A stretch of 64,000 bases of DNA from Streptomyces albus subsp. albus (lineage in GTDB: Bacteria > Actinomycetota > Actinomycetes > Streptomycetales > Streptomycetaceae): positions 34,491 to 98,490 of the forward strand of contig NZ_JOID01000022.1 of the NCBI RefSeq assembly GCF_000719865.1, in the 5' to 3' direction. Positions 35,944-44,501 of the stretch are shown here, in pieces. The notes under the pieces were generated by a model. The model saw only the letters and a program-made list of their open reading frames with translations. It had not been told where the DNA came from and made no database searches. Made by a program: the position numbers and the translations under genes. Each line of letters opens with the position of its first letter. The stretch's first letter is position 1.

Positions 35944-36351
35944 CAAACCTTCACTTTCCCCCGCGGGTGGTGATGCCGGGCCGGGCACGGGAGCCCGGTA
36001 TCCGGTCGGCTGCCCGCCTTGCGTCGTTCCGAAAACCGGTGTGGGCGGGAAATCCGCTTCCGACCCTCCACCAGGGATCACGACCGGAAAGGGGCGGAGG
36101 TTCCCGGGCTCGGCTCTTTCCGGCCAACATGGCCGCGTTCGCCTGGTGTTGGACGGTGTTGCCTGCGCGGACGCGCCTCGTGTGATGTCCTGGAATCGTC
36201 CGACAGCTCCGGGTCGGGTCTTTACCGGCACATGCGCGGATACCCGGACTGGTCTTCGAGTTGTCACCCTCGCAGTAGTAGGCTCACGCCGTTTGCGGAC
36301 GGAATACGGAACAGCACCTCCGGCGAGCCGGGGTTGACAGTGGGGGAGGCC
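35944..36351. other. Divergent intergenic region upstream of cvnA
   Basis: About 408 bases, less GC-rich than the surroundings in its middle, and so probably promoter DNA for both the membrane protein and the conservon. An open frame from 36019 runs in phase into cvnA but has non-coding composition. TTGACA at 36334-36339 is only 13 bases from the cvnA ATG, so it cannot serve as that gene's -35 box. Confidence 0.45.
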
Positions 36352-38997
36352 ATGCGCTTTCGCGGGAAGTCGATCCGCAGGAAGATCGTGGCGCTGCTGC
36401 TGGTGCCGCTGGTCTCCCTGCTCTCGGCCTGGGCACTGGCCACGGCGCTCACCGGGAGCCAGGCCAAGCGGCTGCTGGACATCAGCCCGCTGATCGACAA
36501 GGTCGGCATCCCCGCCGAGCAGCTCGGGCAGAGCCTGCAGCGGGAACGCCGGCAGACCTTGGTCTACCTCGCCGACCCGCGCAATGCCGACGCCCTCGCC
36601 AAGCTGCACAGCTCGGAGAGCGCCACCGACGAGGCGGTGGGCACCCTCCGCACCGCCCTGGCCGCCGAGGGCGTCCACGAGAAGATCGGCGCCGACGCCG
36701 GGGCCCGGGACCGGCTGCACGACCTGGAGGACGAGCTGGAGGGGCTCGACAGCGTCCGGCGCAAGGCCCAGGAGGGCACCCTCGCCCCCGCCGACGCCTT
36801 CGCCACGTACAACGAACTCGTCGACCCCTGCCACGAACTGCTGCTCGCCCTGCACGCCTACGCCCTCGACGAGCTGGAGCTCGACCAGGAGGGCCGCGCC
36901 TACATTGGCACCATCCGGGCCCGCGAGTCGCTGGCCCGCGAGGACTCCCTGCTCGCCGCCGCGCTCACCTCGGGGACCCTGTCCGAGGGCGATCTGCGGA
37001 TGTTCGCCGACCGCGTGGCCGACCGGAAGCTCCTCTACAGCCTCAACCTCGCGCAGCTCCCCGCCGCGGAGCGCGAGCGCTACGAGAAGTTCTGGACCGG
37101 CTCCGAGACCTCCCAGCTGCGCGCCATCGAGGAGAAGCTGATCTCGGAGGGCCCGGACGGGCTGGAGGACGTCAACGCCGAGCGGTGGCAGTCCGCCGCC
37201 GAGACCGCCCTGGCCGATCTCGACCGGATGGGCATCGAGTCCATCGGCCGCTACCAGGAGCGTGTCGAGCCGCACGTCACCCGCGTCCTGCTGCAGGCGG
37301 CGTCGGTGGCCGTGCTCGGCTTCCTGCTGGTGGTCGCCTCCATCGCCATCTCGTTCCGTATCGGCCGCAGCCTCGCCCGCGATCTCAGCAGGCTCCGCAA
37401 GGACGCCCACGAGATGTCCGGCGTCCGGCTGCCGGCCGTCATGCGCCGGCTCGCCGCCGGGGAACACGTCGACGTCGAGGCCGAGGCCCCCCGGCTGAGT
37501 TACGGCCAGGACGAGATCGGGCAGGTCGGCCAGGCCCTCAACACCCTGCAGCGGGCCGCGGTCGAGGCGGCCGTCAAACAGTCCGACATGCGCCGCGGCG
37601 TCTCCGAGGTCTTCGTCAACCTCGCCCGCCGCAGCCAGGTCCTGCTCCACCGGCAGCTGAGCCTCCTCGACACCATGGAGCGCCGCACCCAGGACGCCGA
37701 CGAACTCGCCGACCTGTTCAAGCTCGACCACCTCACCACCCGCATGCGCCGCCACGCCGAGGGCCTGGTGATCCTCTCCGGGGCCGTCTCCGCCCGGCAG
37801 TGGCGCCGGCCCATCCAGCTCATGGACGTGGTCCGGGCGGCCGTCGCGGAGGTCGAGGACTACGAGCGCATCGAGGTGCGCCGGCTGCCGCGGCTGGCGG
37901 TCGCCGGCCCGGCGGTCGCCGACCTCACGCACCTCGTCGCCGAACTGCTGGAGAACGCCACGGTGTTCTCGCCCCCGCACACCGCGGTGCAGGTGCACGG
38001 CGAGCGGGTCGCCAACGGCTTCACCCTGGAGATCCACGACCGCGGTCTCGGGATGACGCCGGAGGCGCTGCTCGACGCCAACCTCCGGCTGGCCGAGACC
38101 CCGGAGTTCGAACTCTCCGACACCGACCGGCTCGGGCTCTTCGTCGTCAGCCGGCTCGCGCAGCGGCAGGGGGTCCGGGTCTCCCTCCAGACCTCCCCGT
38201 ACGGCGGCACCACGGCGGTCGTGTTCATCCCGGCCGCTCTCCTCACCGAGAAGGCGGCCGACGGCCGGGGCGGCTCGGAGGACACCGCCGAGGTGCCGGC
38301 ACCGGGCGGCAAGCTCGCGGCCCTCGCCCAGGTGCCCGTGCCGCTGGGCGGCCCCTCGCGGCGCGGTATGCCGGCCCTCGACGGCCCCGTCGAACTGGAG
38401 GCGCCGGACGAGGACGAGGCCGACCACGAGGGGCTGCTCTTCCGCGCCCGCCGGCGCACCGGCCGGCCCGGCGACCGGGACGAGCCCGCGGACCGCGCCG
38501 ACCGCACGGGCCGCGCCGACCGCGCCGCGCGGAGGGACCGGTCCGGCTCCGCCGCCGCCCCGGCCGCGGAGCACCAGCAGGCCCGCGACGGCGACACCGC
38601 CGGCCCGGAGACCACCCGTTCCGCGCCGCGGCCGCGCCGCGGCACCCCGGTCCTGGTCTCCGACCACGGCCGGCCCGTCCAAGCCGCCCGCCGCACCCCG
38701 TCCGACGACGGGGAGGACGGGCCCGGTGCCCGTCCCGCCGGCCCGGCCGGACTGCCCAAGCGCGTCCGCCAGGCCAGCCTCGCCCCCCAGCTCAAGGCCG
38801 AGCACGGACCCCGGTCCGAGCCGCCGCCGGAGACGGCGGACCCGGAGCCCGACCGCGACGCCGAGGAGGTGCGGGCCCGTATGGCCTCGCTCCAGCGCGG
38901 CTGGCAGCGCGGCCGGGAGCAGCACGGTGACGACACCGGCACCGGGACCGCCGGGGACACAGCACCAGGAACGACAGATGAGGGGAACGGTCGATGA
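36352..38997 (+). CDS. cvnA: CvnA, conservon sensor kinase-like membrane protein with NIT-type sensor
   Basis: An 881-residue membrane protein. A cytoplasmic basic start (MRFRGKSIRRK) is followed by TM1 (about 12-32), an extracytoplasmic helical NIT (nitrate/nitrite sensing) type domain (about 40-305, containing QSLQRERRQTLVYLADPR), TM2 (about 313-335), HAMP (to about 395), helices with LDHLTTRMRRHAEG near 457, and an HATPase domain (HLVAELLENATVFSPP at about 525, HDRGLGMTPEAL). The last 250 residues are a disordered Arg/Pro/Asp-rich tail. Conservon A proteins resemble histidine kinases and act with CvnB, C and D like a membrane GTPase switch. The ATG has GGGGGAGG upstream, and the stop overlaps cvnB (ATGA). 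Confidence 0.9.
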   Translation: MRFRGKSIRRKIVALLLVPLVSLLSAWALATALTGSQAKRLLDISPLIDKVGIPAEQLGQSLQRERRQTLVYLADPRNADALAKLHSSESATDEAVGTLRTALAAEGVHEKIGADAGARDRLHDLEDELEGLDSVRRKAQEGTLAPADAFATYNELVDPCHELLLALHAYALDELELDQEGRAYIGTIRARESLAREDSLLAAALTSGTLSEGDLRMFADRVADRKLLYSLNLAQLPAAERERYEKFWTGSETSQLRAIEEKLISEGPDGLEDVNAERWQSAAETALADLDRMGIESIGRYQERVEPHVTRVLLQAASVAVLGFLLVVASIAISFRIGRSLARDLSRLRKDAHEMSGVRLPAVMRRLAAGEHVDVEAEAPRLSYGQDEIGQVGQALNTLQRAAVEAAVKQSDMRRGVSEVFVNLARRSQVLLHRQLSLLDTMERRTQDADELADLFKLDHLTTRMRRHAEGLVILSGAVSARQWRRPIQLMDVVRAAVAEVEDYERIEVRRLPRLAVAGPAVADLTHLVAELLENATVFSPPHTAVQVHGERVANGFTLEIHDRGLGMTPEALLDANLRLAETPEFELSDTDRLGLFVVSRLAQRQGVRVSLQTSPYGGTTAVVFIPAALLTEKAADGRGGSEDTAEVPAPGGKLAALAQVPVPLGGPSRRGMPALDGPVELEAPDEDEADHEGLLFRARRRTGRPGDRDEPADRADRTGRADRAARRDRSGSAAAPAAEHQQARDGDTAGPETTRSAPRPRRGTPVLVSDHGRPVQAARRTPSDDGEDGPGARPAGPAGLPKRVRQASLAPQLKAEHGPRSEPPPETADPEPDRDAEEVRARMASLQRGWQRGREQHGDDTGTGTAGDTAPGTTDEGNGR

Positions 38998-39434
38998 CCT
39001 CACCGCAGGCCATGGGACGCAACGGCGCACGAGGCGGAGCGGGCGAGCTGAGCTGGCTGCTCGACGAGCTGGTGGAGCGCGTCGGCAGCATCCGGAAGGC
39101 CCTGGTGCTGTCCCGTGACGGACTGCCGACCGGCACCTCCCAGGACCTGAGCCGCGAGGACGGCGAGCATCTGGCGGCCGTCGCCTCCGGATTCCACAGC
39201 CTGGCCAGGGGCGTGGGCCGGCACTTCGAGGCGGGCCGGGTCCGGCAGACCGTCGTCGAGCTGGACGACGCCTTCCTCTTCGTCACCGCGGCGGGCGACG
39301 GCAGCTGCCTCGCCGTGCTGGCGGACGCGGACTCCGATGTGGGCCAGATCGCATACGAGATGACTCTGCTGGTCAAGCGGGTGGGCGCGCACCTCGGTAC
39401 CGCCCCGCGCGAAGACCTGGCCGGCGGAGGGTGA
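38994..39434 (+). CDS. cvnB: CvnB, roadblock/LC7 protein
   Basis: A 146-residue roadblock/LC7 protein. LSWLLDELVERVGSIRKALVLSRDGLPTG is the typical first helix and strand, followed by LAAVASGFHSLARGVGRHFE and DAFLFVTAAGDGSCLAVL. Roadblock proteins are GTPase partners or regulators; in conservons CvnB links the kinase-like CvnA with the CvnD GTPase. The ATG overlaps the cvnA stop by four bases. Confidence 0.93.
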   Translation: MTSPQAMGRNGARGGAGELSWLLDELVERVGSIRKALVLSRDGLPTGTSQDLSREDGEHLAAVASGFHSLARGVGRHFEAGRVRQTVVELDDAFLFVTAAGDGSCLAVLADADSDVGQIAYEMTLLVKRVGAHLGTAPREDLAGGG

Positions 39435-39445
39435 CGGGGGGTGGC

Positions 39446-39859
39446 ATGAGCGAAGACGGCCAGGGGGAAGGGCACTGGTTCGACGACGAGGCCGGACCGG
39501 TCGTACGGCCGTACGCGATGACGCGCGGGCGCACCCGCAGCGCGGCGGAGGACAAGCTCGACCTGATCGCCGTGGTCGTCGCCCAGGACCGGGGCGCGGC
39601 CGATCTCTACGCGGGCCACTCGGCCGTGGACCACACGCTCTCCCCGGAGCACATCGACATCGTCGAACGGTGCCGGGACGTCCCGCAGTCCGTGGCCGAG
39701 CTCTCCGCCGATCTCGATCTGCCGGTGGGGGTCGTCCGGGTGCTCATCGGTGACCTCATCGACGAGGACCTGGTCCGGGTCTCCCGCCCGGTGCCTCCGG
39801 CGGAGCTGCCGGACGAGAGCATCCTGCGCGATGTGATCGCCGGCCTCCGGGCCCTCTGA
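39446..39859 (+). CDS. cvnC: CvnC, DUF742 protein
   Basis: A 137-residue DUF742 protein. WFDDEAGPVVRPYAMTRGRT is the conserved start, and the second half is a winged-helix-like region (HIDIVERCRDVPQSVAELSA, LPVGVVRVLIGDLIDEDLV). The usual next gene, the CvnD GTPase, is absent: the DNA after the stop holds a strong hairpin and then the convergent USP gene. The ATG at 39446 is 11 bases after the cvnB stop; a GTG at 39431 overlapping that stop is a real alternative and would add five residues. Confidence 0.9.
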   Translation: MSEDGQGEGHWFDDEAGPVVRPYAMTRGRTRSAAEDKLDLIAVVVAQDRGAADLYAGHSAVDHTLSPEHIDIVERCRDVPQSVAELSADLDLPVGVVRVLIGDLIDEDLVRVSRPVPPAELPDESILRDVIAGLRAL

Positions 39860-39895
39860 CCGCTCCGGCACCGGGACGCGCCGGCGGATACGGCA

Positions 39896-39945
39896 CGGGC
39901 CCGCCGCCGGCTCCCCGCACGGAACGGGGACCGGCGGCGGGCCCG
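39896..39945. terminator. Strong bidirectional hairpin after cvnC
   Basis: CGGGCCCGCCGCCGG (39896-39910) pairs perfectly with 39931-39945, and the stem continues with TCCCCG (39912-39917) against CGGGGA (39925-39930) around a seven-base loop. It lies between the convergent cvnC and USP genes, with one bulged base and no T-run. Confidence 0.85.
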
Positions 39946-39971
39946 GAGCATCCGGGGCGGTCCGCCCGGCG

Positions 39972-40868
39972 TCAGTCGTGCGGCACCACGGCGACCGGCG
40001 CGGACACATGGTGCAGCACCGCGTGGGCCACCGAACCGAGGCGCGGCCCGATGTGCAGGGCGGAGGTGCGCCGCCGGCCGACCACCACCAGACTCGCGTC
40101 CGCGGCCGCCTCGATCAGCTCCCGCCCGGCGCTTCCGAGCGGCACGCCCGCCACCACCTCGACGCCCGGGTGCGCCTCCCGCCACGGCCGCAGCAGACCC
40201 TCCAGGGTCTCGGCCCGCTCCCTGGCCAGTTCCTCGGTGCTGGGCTCCAGATTCATCCCGGCCGCGGCCGTCGGCTCGTAGCGGAGGGCGGGGGCGGGGG
40301 CCCAGGCGCTCACGACGCGCAGCGGGACGCCGCGCCGCTCGGCCGCGTCGAAGGCGAACTCGAGCAGGGCGTCGTCCGGACGCCGGACGTCCCAGCCGAG
40401 CACCACCTCGCGGCCCTCCGGCGCGGGCACCGCCGCACCCGGGGCCCCGGCACCGGACGCGGCGGCCCGTACCAGCACCACCGGCTTCGCGGCCCTTGCG
40501 ACGGTGGACATGGCGACGGAGCCGAGGAGGAAACCGGCCATGCCGCTCAGCCCGCGGGAGCCCAGGACGAGCAGGTCCGCCTCGTCGCAGGCGCCCAGCA
40601 GGGCGTGCACCGGGTCCTGGTCCACGATGTGGCCGGTCGTCACGGACAGCCCGGGGTGGCGCTGCTCCAGGGCTTCCCGGTTCTCCCGGAGGAGCTTCTC
40701 CTCCCAGTGATGGATGTCGACACCGCCCGGCGGGGTCGGCGGCGCCGGCGGCCGGACGTGAACCAGCCGCAGCGGCAGCTTCCGCCGGACCGCCTCCCCG
40801 GCGGCCCATTCGGCGGCGGCGAGGCTCTCGGGCGAACCGTCGAGTCCGACCGTGACAGGGTGGTTCAT
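39972..40868 (-). CDS. Tandem-domain universal stress protein (1)
   Basis: A 298-residue protein with two USP domains. Domain 1 starts VTVGLDGSPESLAAAEWA and ends with the ATP-binding type loop LGSRGLSGMAGFLLGSVAMS. Domain 2 starts REVVLGWDVRRPDDAL and ends VVGRRRTSALHIGPRLGSVA. Such two-domain ATP-binding USPs are hallmark members of the DosR dormancy regulon in mycobacteria. A DosR-like palindrome is centred about 105 bases upstream of its ATG. Confidence 0.92.
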   Translation of the reverse strand: MNHPVTVGLDGSPESLAAAEWAAGEAVRRKLPLRLVHVRPPAPPTPPGGVDIHHWEEKLLRENREALEQRHPGLSVTTGHIVDQDPVHALLGACDEADLLVLGSRGLSGMAGFLLGSVAMSTVARAAKPVVLVRAAASGAGAPGAAVPAPEGREVVLGWDVRRPDDALLEFAFDAAERRGVPLRVVSAWAPAPALRYEPTAAAGMNLEPSTEELARERAETLEGLLRPWREAHPGVEVVAGVPLGSAGRELIEAAADASLVVVGRRRTSALHIGPRLGSVAHAVLHHVSAPVAVVPHD

Positions 40869-41333
40869 GCCGACTCCTCAAGAATCCAGAACAACATCGC
40901 GTTCACGGCGCCGGGCGGTCCCGGCTCCGTGTGATCAGTTTCCGGCAGGCGGGACGGCCCCGAACAGGGACCCTGGTCCCGTCGTACGGCCGGAGGGCCC
41001 GGGACGGCCCCCTGCCCGGCGGCCGGTGACCCGGTACCGCCCACCTCCCCGCCGGACGGCGGAAGCCCACCGTCCGGGGGGAGCGTACCTCGCGGGACCG
41101 CCGCCCTCACGGGAGCGCCCGGTGTTCCCGGGGGCGGCCACCGGCCGGAGGTGTGATCCCCCGTCCGGGCCGGTTACACCGGCCGGATCGGGGGACTCGT
41201 CGCACCGGACACGGCTGCCCCGGGCGCGCCCCCAGCCATATCCGGGCCCGCGGGCCGCCCGGACGGCCGGACGCGCCCGCGGGCGGCCGCCCGGGCTCCG
41301 CGGGCCGCACCGCTCACCCTCCGGAGGTCACTC
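40869..41333. other. Divergent promoter region between two USP genes
   Basis: 465 bases without a gene. It contains a DosR-like palindrome (40967-40980) and, at 41156-41200, an imperfect hairpin (CCCCCGTCCGGGCCGG against CCGGCCGGATCGGGGG) just before the second USP gene. Nothing else recognisable. Confidence 0.5.
40967..40980. promoter_or_regulatory. DosR/DevR-like box, USP promoters
   Basis: GGGACCCTGGTCCC: 14 bases with arms GGGACC and GGTCCC. It has the same 14-base core length as the mycobacterial DosR motif (GGGACTNNAGTCCC) and lies between the divergent USP genes. Confidence 0.65.
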
Positions 41334-42266
41334 ATGAACGGCACCGTCACCGCGGGCCTCGACGGCTCCCCCGAGAGCGCGGCCGCCGCCGAGTGGGCGG
41401 CGGGCGAGGCGCTGCTCCGCGGGGTGCCGCTGCGGCTGGTGCACGTCCGGGAGAAGGAGCCGCACCTCGTCCAGGCCCCCTTCGTCGGCACCGAGACCCA
41501 GCACGAATGGACCGGCGGCATCCCGGACGAGGCGGTCGCCGCGCTCCGGGAACGCCACCCCGAGCTGGACGTCACCGCCGAGGACGTGACCGGGCGGCCG
41601 GCGGAGGTGCTGCAGGGCATCGCGCGCTCGGCGGACCTGCTGGTCCTGGGCTCCCGTGGGCTCGGCGGCGTCGCCGGGTTCCTGGTCGGCTCCGTGGCGC
41701 TGGCCACCGTGGCGCACGCGACCCGGCCCACCGTGCTCGTCCGGCCCGGGGCGACGCCCGGGAGCGGCGACGGCGCCGGTCCGGACGGCGGCCCGGCCGC
41801 CGCCCCGTACCGCGAGGTGGTCCTCGGCCTGGAGTTGCACCGGCCCTGCGAGGAACTGATCCGCTTCGCCTTCGAGGCCGCCGGCCGGCGCACCGCCCCG
41901 CTCCGGGTCGTGCACAGCTACCGGCTGCCGCCCGCCGAGACCTGGGGAAGCAGGCCGGCCGCCGGCGCCTACCCGCCGACCACGGCCGACGTCGTGCCCA
42001 GCGCGGCGGACTTCTCCCGGTACGAGGAGCGGGCGCTCGCCGCGGCCCTGGAGCCCTGGCGGACGGAGTTCCCGGAGGTCGAGGTGGCCGAGCGGTGCGG
42101 AGTGGGCGGCGCCGCCCACCATTTGACGCAGGCGTCGGCCGGCGCCTCGCTCGTCGTCGTCGGCCGTCGGATACGCCGCTCCCCGCTGGGCACCCACATC
42201 GGGTCCGTGGCGCACGCGCTGCTGCACCACTCGGCGGCACCGGTGGCCGTCGTCCCGCACGACTGA
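41334..42266 (+). CDS. Tandem-domain universal stress protein (2)
   Basis: A 310-residue protein with two USP domains: VTAGLDGSPESAAAAEWAAG with LGSRGLGGVAGFLVGSVALA, then REVVLGLELHRPCEELIRFA with VVGRRIRRSPLGTHIGSVA. It is closely related to the USP encoded across the divergent promoter, indicating local duplication. CCGGAGGTCACTC precedes the ATG. ATP binding and a role in non-growing survival are inferred from the family. Confidence 0.92.
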   Translation: MNGTVTAGLDGSPESAAAAEWAAGEALLRGVPLRLVHVREKEPHLVQAPFVGTETQHEWTGGIPDEAVAALRERHPELDVTAEDVTGRPAEVLQGIARSADLLVLGSRGLGGVAGFLVGSVALATVAHATRPTVLVRPGATPGSGDGAGPDGGPAAAPYREVVLGLELHRPCEELIRFAFEAAGRRTAPLRVVHSYRLPPAETWGSRPAAGAYPPTTADVVPSAADFSRYEERALAAALEPWRTEFPEVEVAERCGVGGAAHHLTQASAGASLVVVGRRIRRSPLGTHIGSVAHALLHHSAAPVAVVPHD

Positions 42267-42356
42267 GGCCCGCGCACCGCCGTCCGGCCCGCGCCCGAGG
42301 CGGCCCTCCGCCGACGGGCCGTCACGGTAGGGACCGGACGGGGGACATGGGGCGCG

Positions 42357-42371
42357 GGGACCATCGGTCCC
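42357..42371. promoter_or_regulatory. DosR/DevR-like box, adh operon promoter
   Basis: GGGACCATCGGTCCC: perfect six-base arms around three bases, centred 85 bases upstream of the alcohol dehydrogenase ATG. It is one base longer between half-sites than the other copies in this island. Confidence 0.7.
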
Positions 42372-42448
42372 GGGCAGGTACCGCTCGGCACTGGGCGGCG
42401 CCTTCGCGCACGGCGGATGCTGAAGGTACGACGACGGAGGAACACATC

Positions 42449-43489
42449 ATGCGAGCACTCGTCTTCCACGGTCCCGGCCAGTCCTCCTGGGAGACCGTCC
42501 CGGACCCCGGCATCCAGCAGGCCACCGACGCGATCGTGCGCGTCGACACCACGACCATCTGCGGAACCGACCTGCACATCCTCAAGGGTGACGTCCCGGA
42601 GGTCCGGCCGGGCACGGTCCTCGGCCACGAGGCCGTCGGCGTGATCACCGAGACCGGTGACGCGGTCGGCGCCTTCCAGGTGGGCGACCGGGTCCTGGTC
42701 TCCTGCATCTCCGGCTGCGGCCGCTGCCGTTACTGCCGCGAGGGCGCCTACGGGCAGTGCCTCAGCGGCGGCGGCTGGATCCTCGGCCACCTGGTCGACG
42801 GCACCCAGGCCGAGTACGTCCGCGTCCCGTTCGCGGACCTGTCCCTGCACAAGCTGCCGGACGAGGTGCCCTCCGAGCAGGCGATCCTGCTCTCCGACAT
42901 CCTGCCCACCGCCTACGAGGTCGGCGTGCTCAACGGCCGGGTGACCCCCGGCGACACCGTGGTGATCGTGGGCGCCGGGCCGATCGGCCTGGCGGCCGTC
43001 GCCACGGCGCGGCTGTACTCCCCCGGCCGGATCGTCGCCGTCGACCTCGCCGCGTCCCGGCTGGAGGCGGCCAAGCGGCTGGGCGCCGACGACACCGTCC
43101 TGGCCGGCGAGGACGTCGAGGGCTTCGTCCGCGGCATCACCGACGGGCTGGGCGCCGACGTGGTCATGGAGGCGGTCGGTGTGCCGCAGAGCTTCGAGCT
43201 CTGCACCCGGATCGTCCGCCCCGGCGGGCACGTCGCCAACATCGGGGTGCACGGCAAGCCGGCCGCCCTGCACCTGGAAGACCTGTGGATCAAGAACCTG
43301 ACGATCACCACCGGCCTCGTCGACACCTCGTCCACCCCGGCACTGCTGCGGATGCTGGCCGCCGGACGCCTGCCCGCCGCCGAGCTGACCACCCACACCT
43401 TCGCGCTCGACGCCATGGAGGAGGCGTACGACGTCTTCTCCCGCGCGGCGGAGACCGGAGCCCTGAAGGTCGTCATCAACCGGAGCTGA
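42449..43489 (+). CDS. Zinc-dependent alcohol dehydrogenase
   Basis: A 346-residue medium-chain dehydrogenase. Catalytic zinc ligands are Cys in TTTICGTDLHIL and His in LGHEAVGV; the structural zinc loop is SGCGRCRYCREGAYGQC with four Cys; the NAD fold is VIVGAGPIGLAAVATAR followed by VAVDLAASRLEAAKRLGA. The sequence resembles the short-chain alcohol/formaldehyde-type enzymes often induced in hypoxia. It may reoxidise NADH by reducing aldehydes when respiration is limited (inferred). A DosR-like box precedes it; CGGAGGA is the ribosome-binding site. The CBS-BON gene follows after 67 bases and is probably co-transcribed. Confidence 0.9.
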   Translation: MRALVFHGPGQSSWETVPDPGIQQATDAIVRVDTTTICGTDLHILKGDVPEVRPGTVLGHEAVGVITETGDAVGAFQVGDRVLVSCISGCGRCRYCREGAYGQCLSGGGWILGHLVDGTQAEYVRVPFADLSLHKLPDEVPSEQAILLSDILPTAYEVGVLNGRVTPGDTVVIVGAGPIGLAAVATARLYSPGRIVAVDLAASRLEAAKRLGADDTVLAGEDVEGFVRGITDGLGADVVMEAVGVPQSFELCTRIVRPGGHVANIGVHGKPAALHLEDLWIKNLTITTGLVDTSSTPALLRMLAAGRLPAAELTTHTFALDAMEEAYDVFSRAAETGALKVVINRS

Positions 43490-43556
43490 CGGCGCACGGC
43501 CCGCCCGGCCCGCCCGGCCCCGCGCCCGCCCCCGCCGCACCGCAGAGGAGAGCACC

Positions 43557-44222
43557 ATGCCCGCCGAGACCCCCCACATCGTGAGCGATGTGATGACACA
43601 GACGGTCGTCGCCATCGGCCGCGGCGCCTCCTTCAAGGAGATCGTCCGGATGCTGACGGAGTGGAAGGTCAGCGCCATGCCGGTGCTCGCGGGGGAGTCG
43701 CGGGTCGTCGGGGTGGTCTCCGAGGCGGACCTCCTGCCCAAGGAGGAGTTCCGCGACAGCGACCCCAGCCGCCGGGAGCAGATGCGGCGGCTGCCCGACC
43801 TGGCCAAGGCCGGCGCGACGACCGCCGAGGAGCTGATGAGCGCGCCGCCCGTCACCGTACGGGCGGACGCCACCCTCTCCGAGGCGGCGCGCATCATGGC
43901 CGTCGAGCACGTCAAGCGGCTGCCCGTGGTGGACGCCGACGGACGGCTGCAGGGCCTGGTGAGCCGGGCGGACCTGCTGAAGGTCTTCCTGCGGAAGGAC
44001 GAGGAGATCGAGGAGGAGGTGCGGCGCACCGTCACCTCGTATCTCTTCCCGGACCCGGAGGCACCGGTGCGGGTCTCGGTGAGGGACGGCGTCGTCACCC
44101 TCAGCGGCAGGATCAAGGACACCTCGCTGGTGCCGGTGGCCGCGCGGCTGGCCCGTGCGGTGGAGGGGGTCGTCGGGGTCGAGTGCGAGCTGGGCCGGGC
44201 GGTCACCGGCCCCGGGGGCTGA
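43557..44222 (+). CDS. CBS-pair and BON domain protein
   Basis: A 221-residue protein. Two CBS domains occupy about 8-65 (VSDVMTQTVVAIGRGASFKE, VSEADLLPKE) and 90-145 (AEELMSAPPVTVRADATLSE, LVSRADLLKVFL), followed by a BON domain (about 150-215; VSVRDGVVTLSGRIKDTSL). CBS pairs bind adenine nucleotides, and BON domains bind membranes or ligands. CBS proteins of this type belong to the DosR regulon in mycobacteria. AGAGGAGAG precedes the ATG. Confidence 0.92.
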   Translation: MPAETPHIVSDVMTQTVVAIGRGASFKEIVRMLTEWKVSAMPVLAGESRVVGVVSEADLLPKEEFRDSDPSRREQMRRLPDLAKAGATTAEELMSAPPVTVRADATLSEAARIMAVEHVKRLPVVDADGRLQGLVSRADLLKVFLRKDEEIEEEVRRTVTSYLFPDPEAPVRVSVRDGVVTLSGRIKDTSLVPVAARLARAVEGVVGVECELGRAVTGPGG

Positions 44223-44501
44223 ACCGCCGCCCCGGGACGGGGCCGGTCGAGCCGGGGGGACACGGCCGGGGTGCCGCACGGGGCCCCGGCAGCGCCGTAC
44301 CGCGGTACGCGCGCCGCCCTCGAACCCCGCGCCTCCGCCTCGCGGCCGTGTCCCGCCCCGTGCCGCGCCGGGCGGCCGGGTGCCCGCCGCGACGGTCCCG
44401 TGGCCGGAATTCCGCGCGCCGCGCGGCGGACCCCTGGGAGGGCCGGGGCGGGGGTGGCAGGGTGGCCCGGAGGGACGGACTCGCGCGAGGGAGGGCAGGA
44501 C

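Noticed and set aside
36334..36339. TTGACA as -35 box for cvnA
   Set aside because: Only 13 bases from the ATG, too near to be a -35 element of that gene.
35284..36351. A JetD-type nuclease completing the SMC operon as Wadjet
   Set aside because: The only gene here is a convergent 166-residue membrane protein; no Toprim motif was found in any frame by eye.
39860..40868. A cvnD GTPase after cvnC
   Set aside because: No P-loop GTPase sequence follows; a strong hairpin and a convergent USP gene occupy the region.
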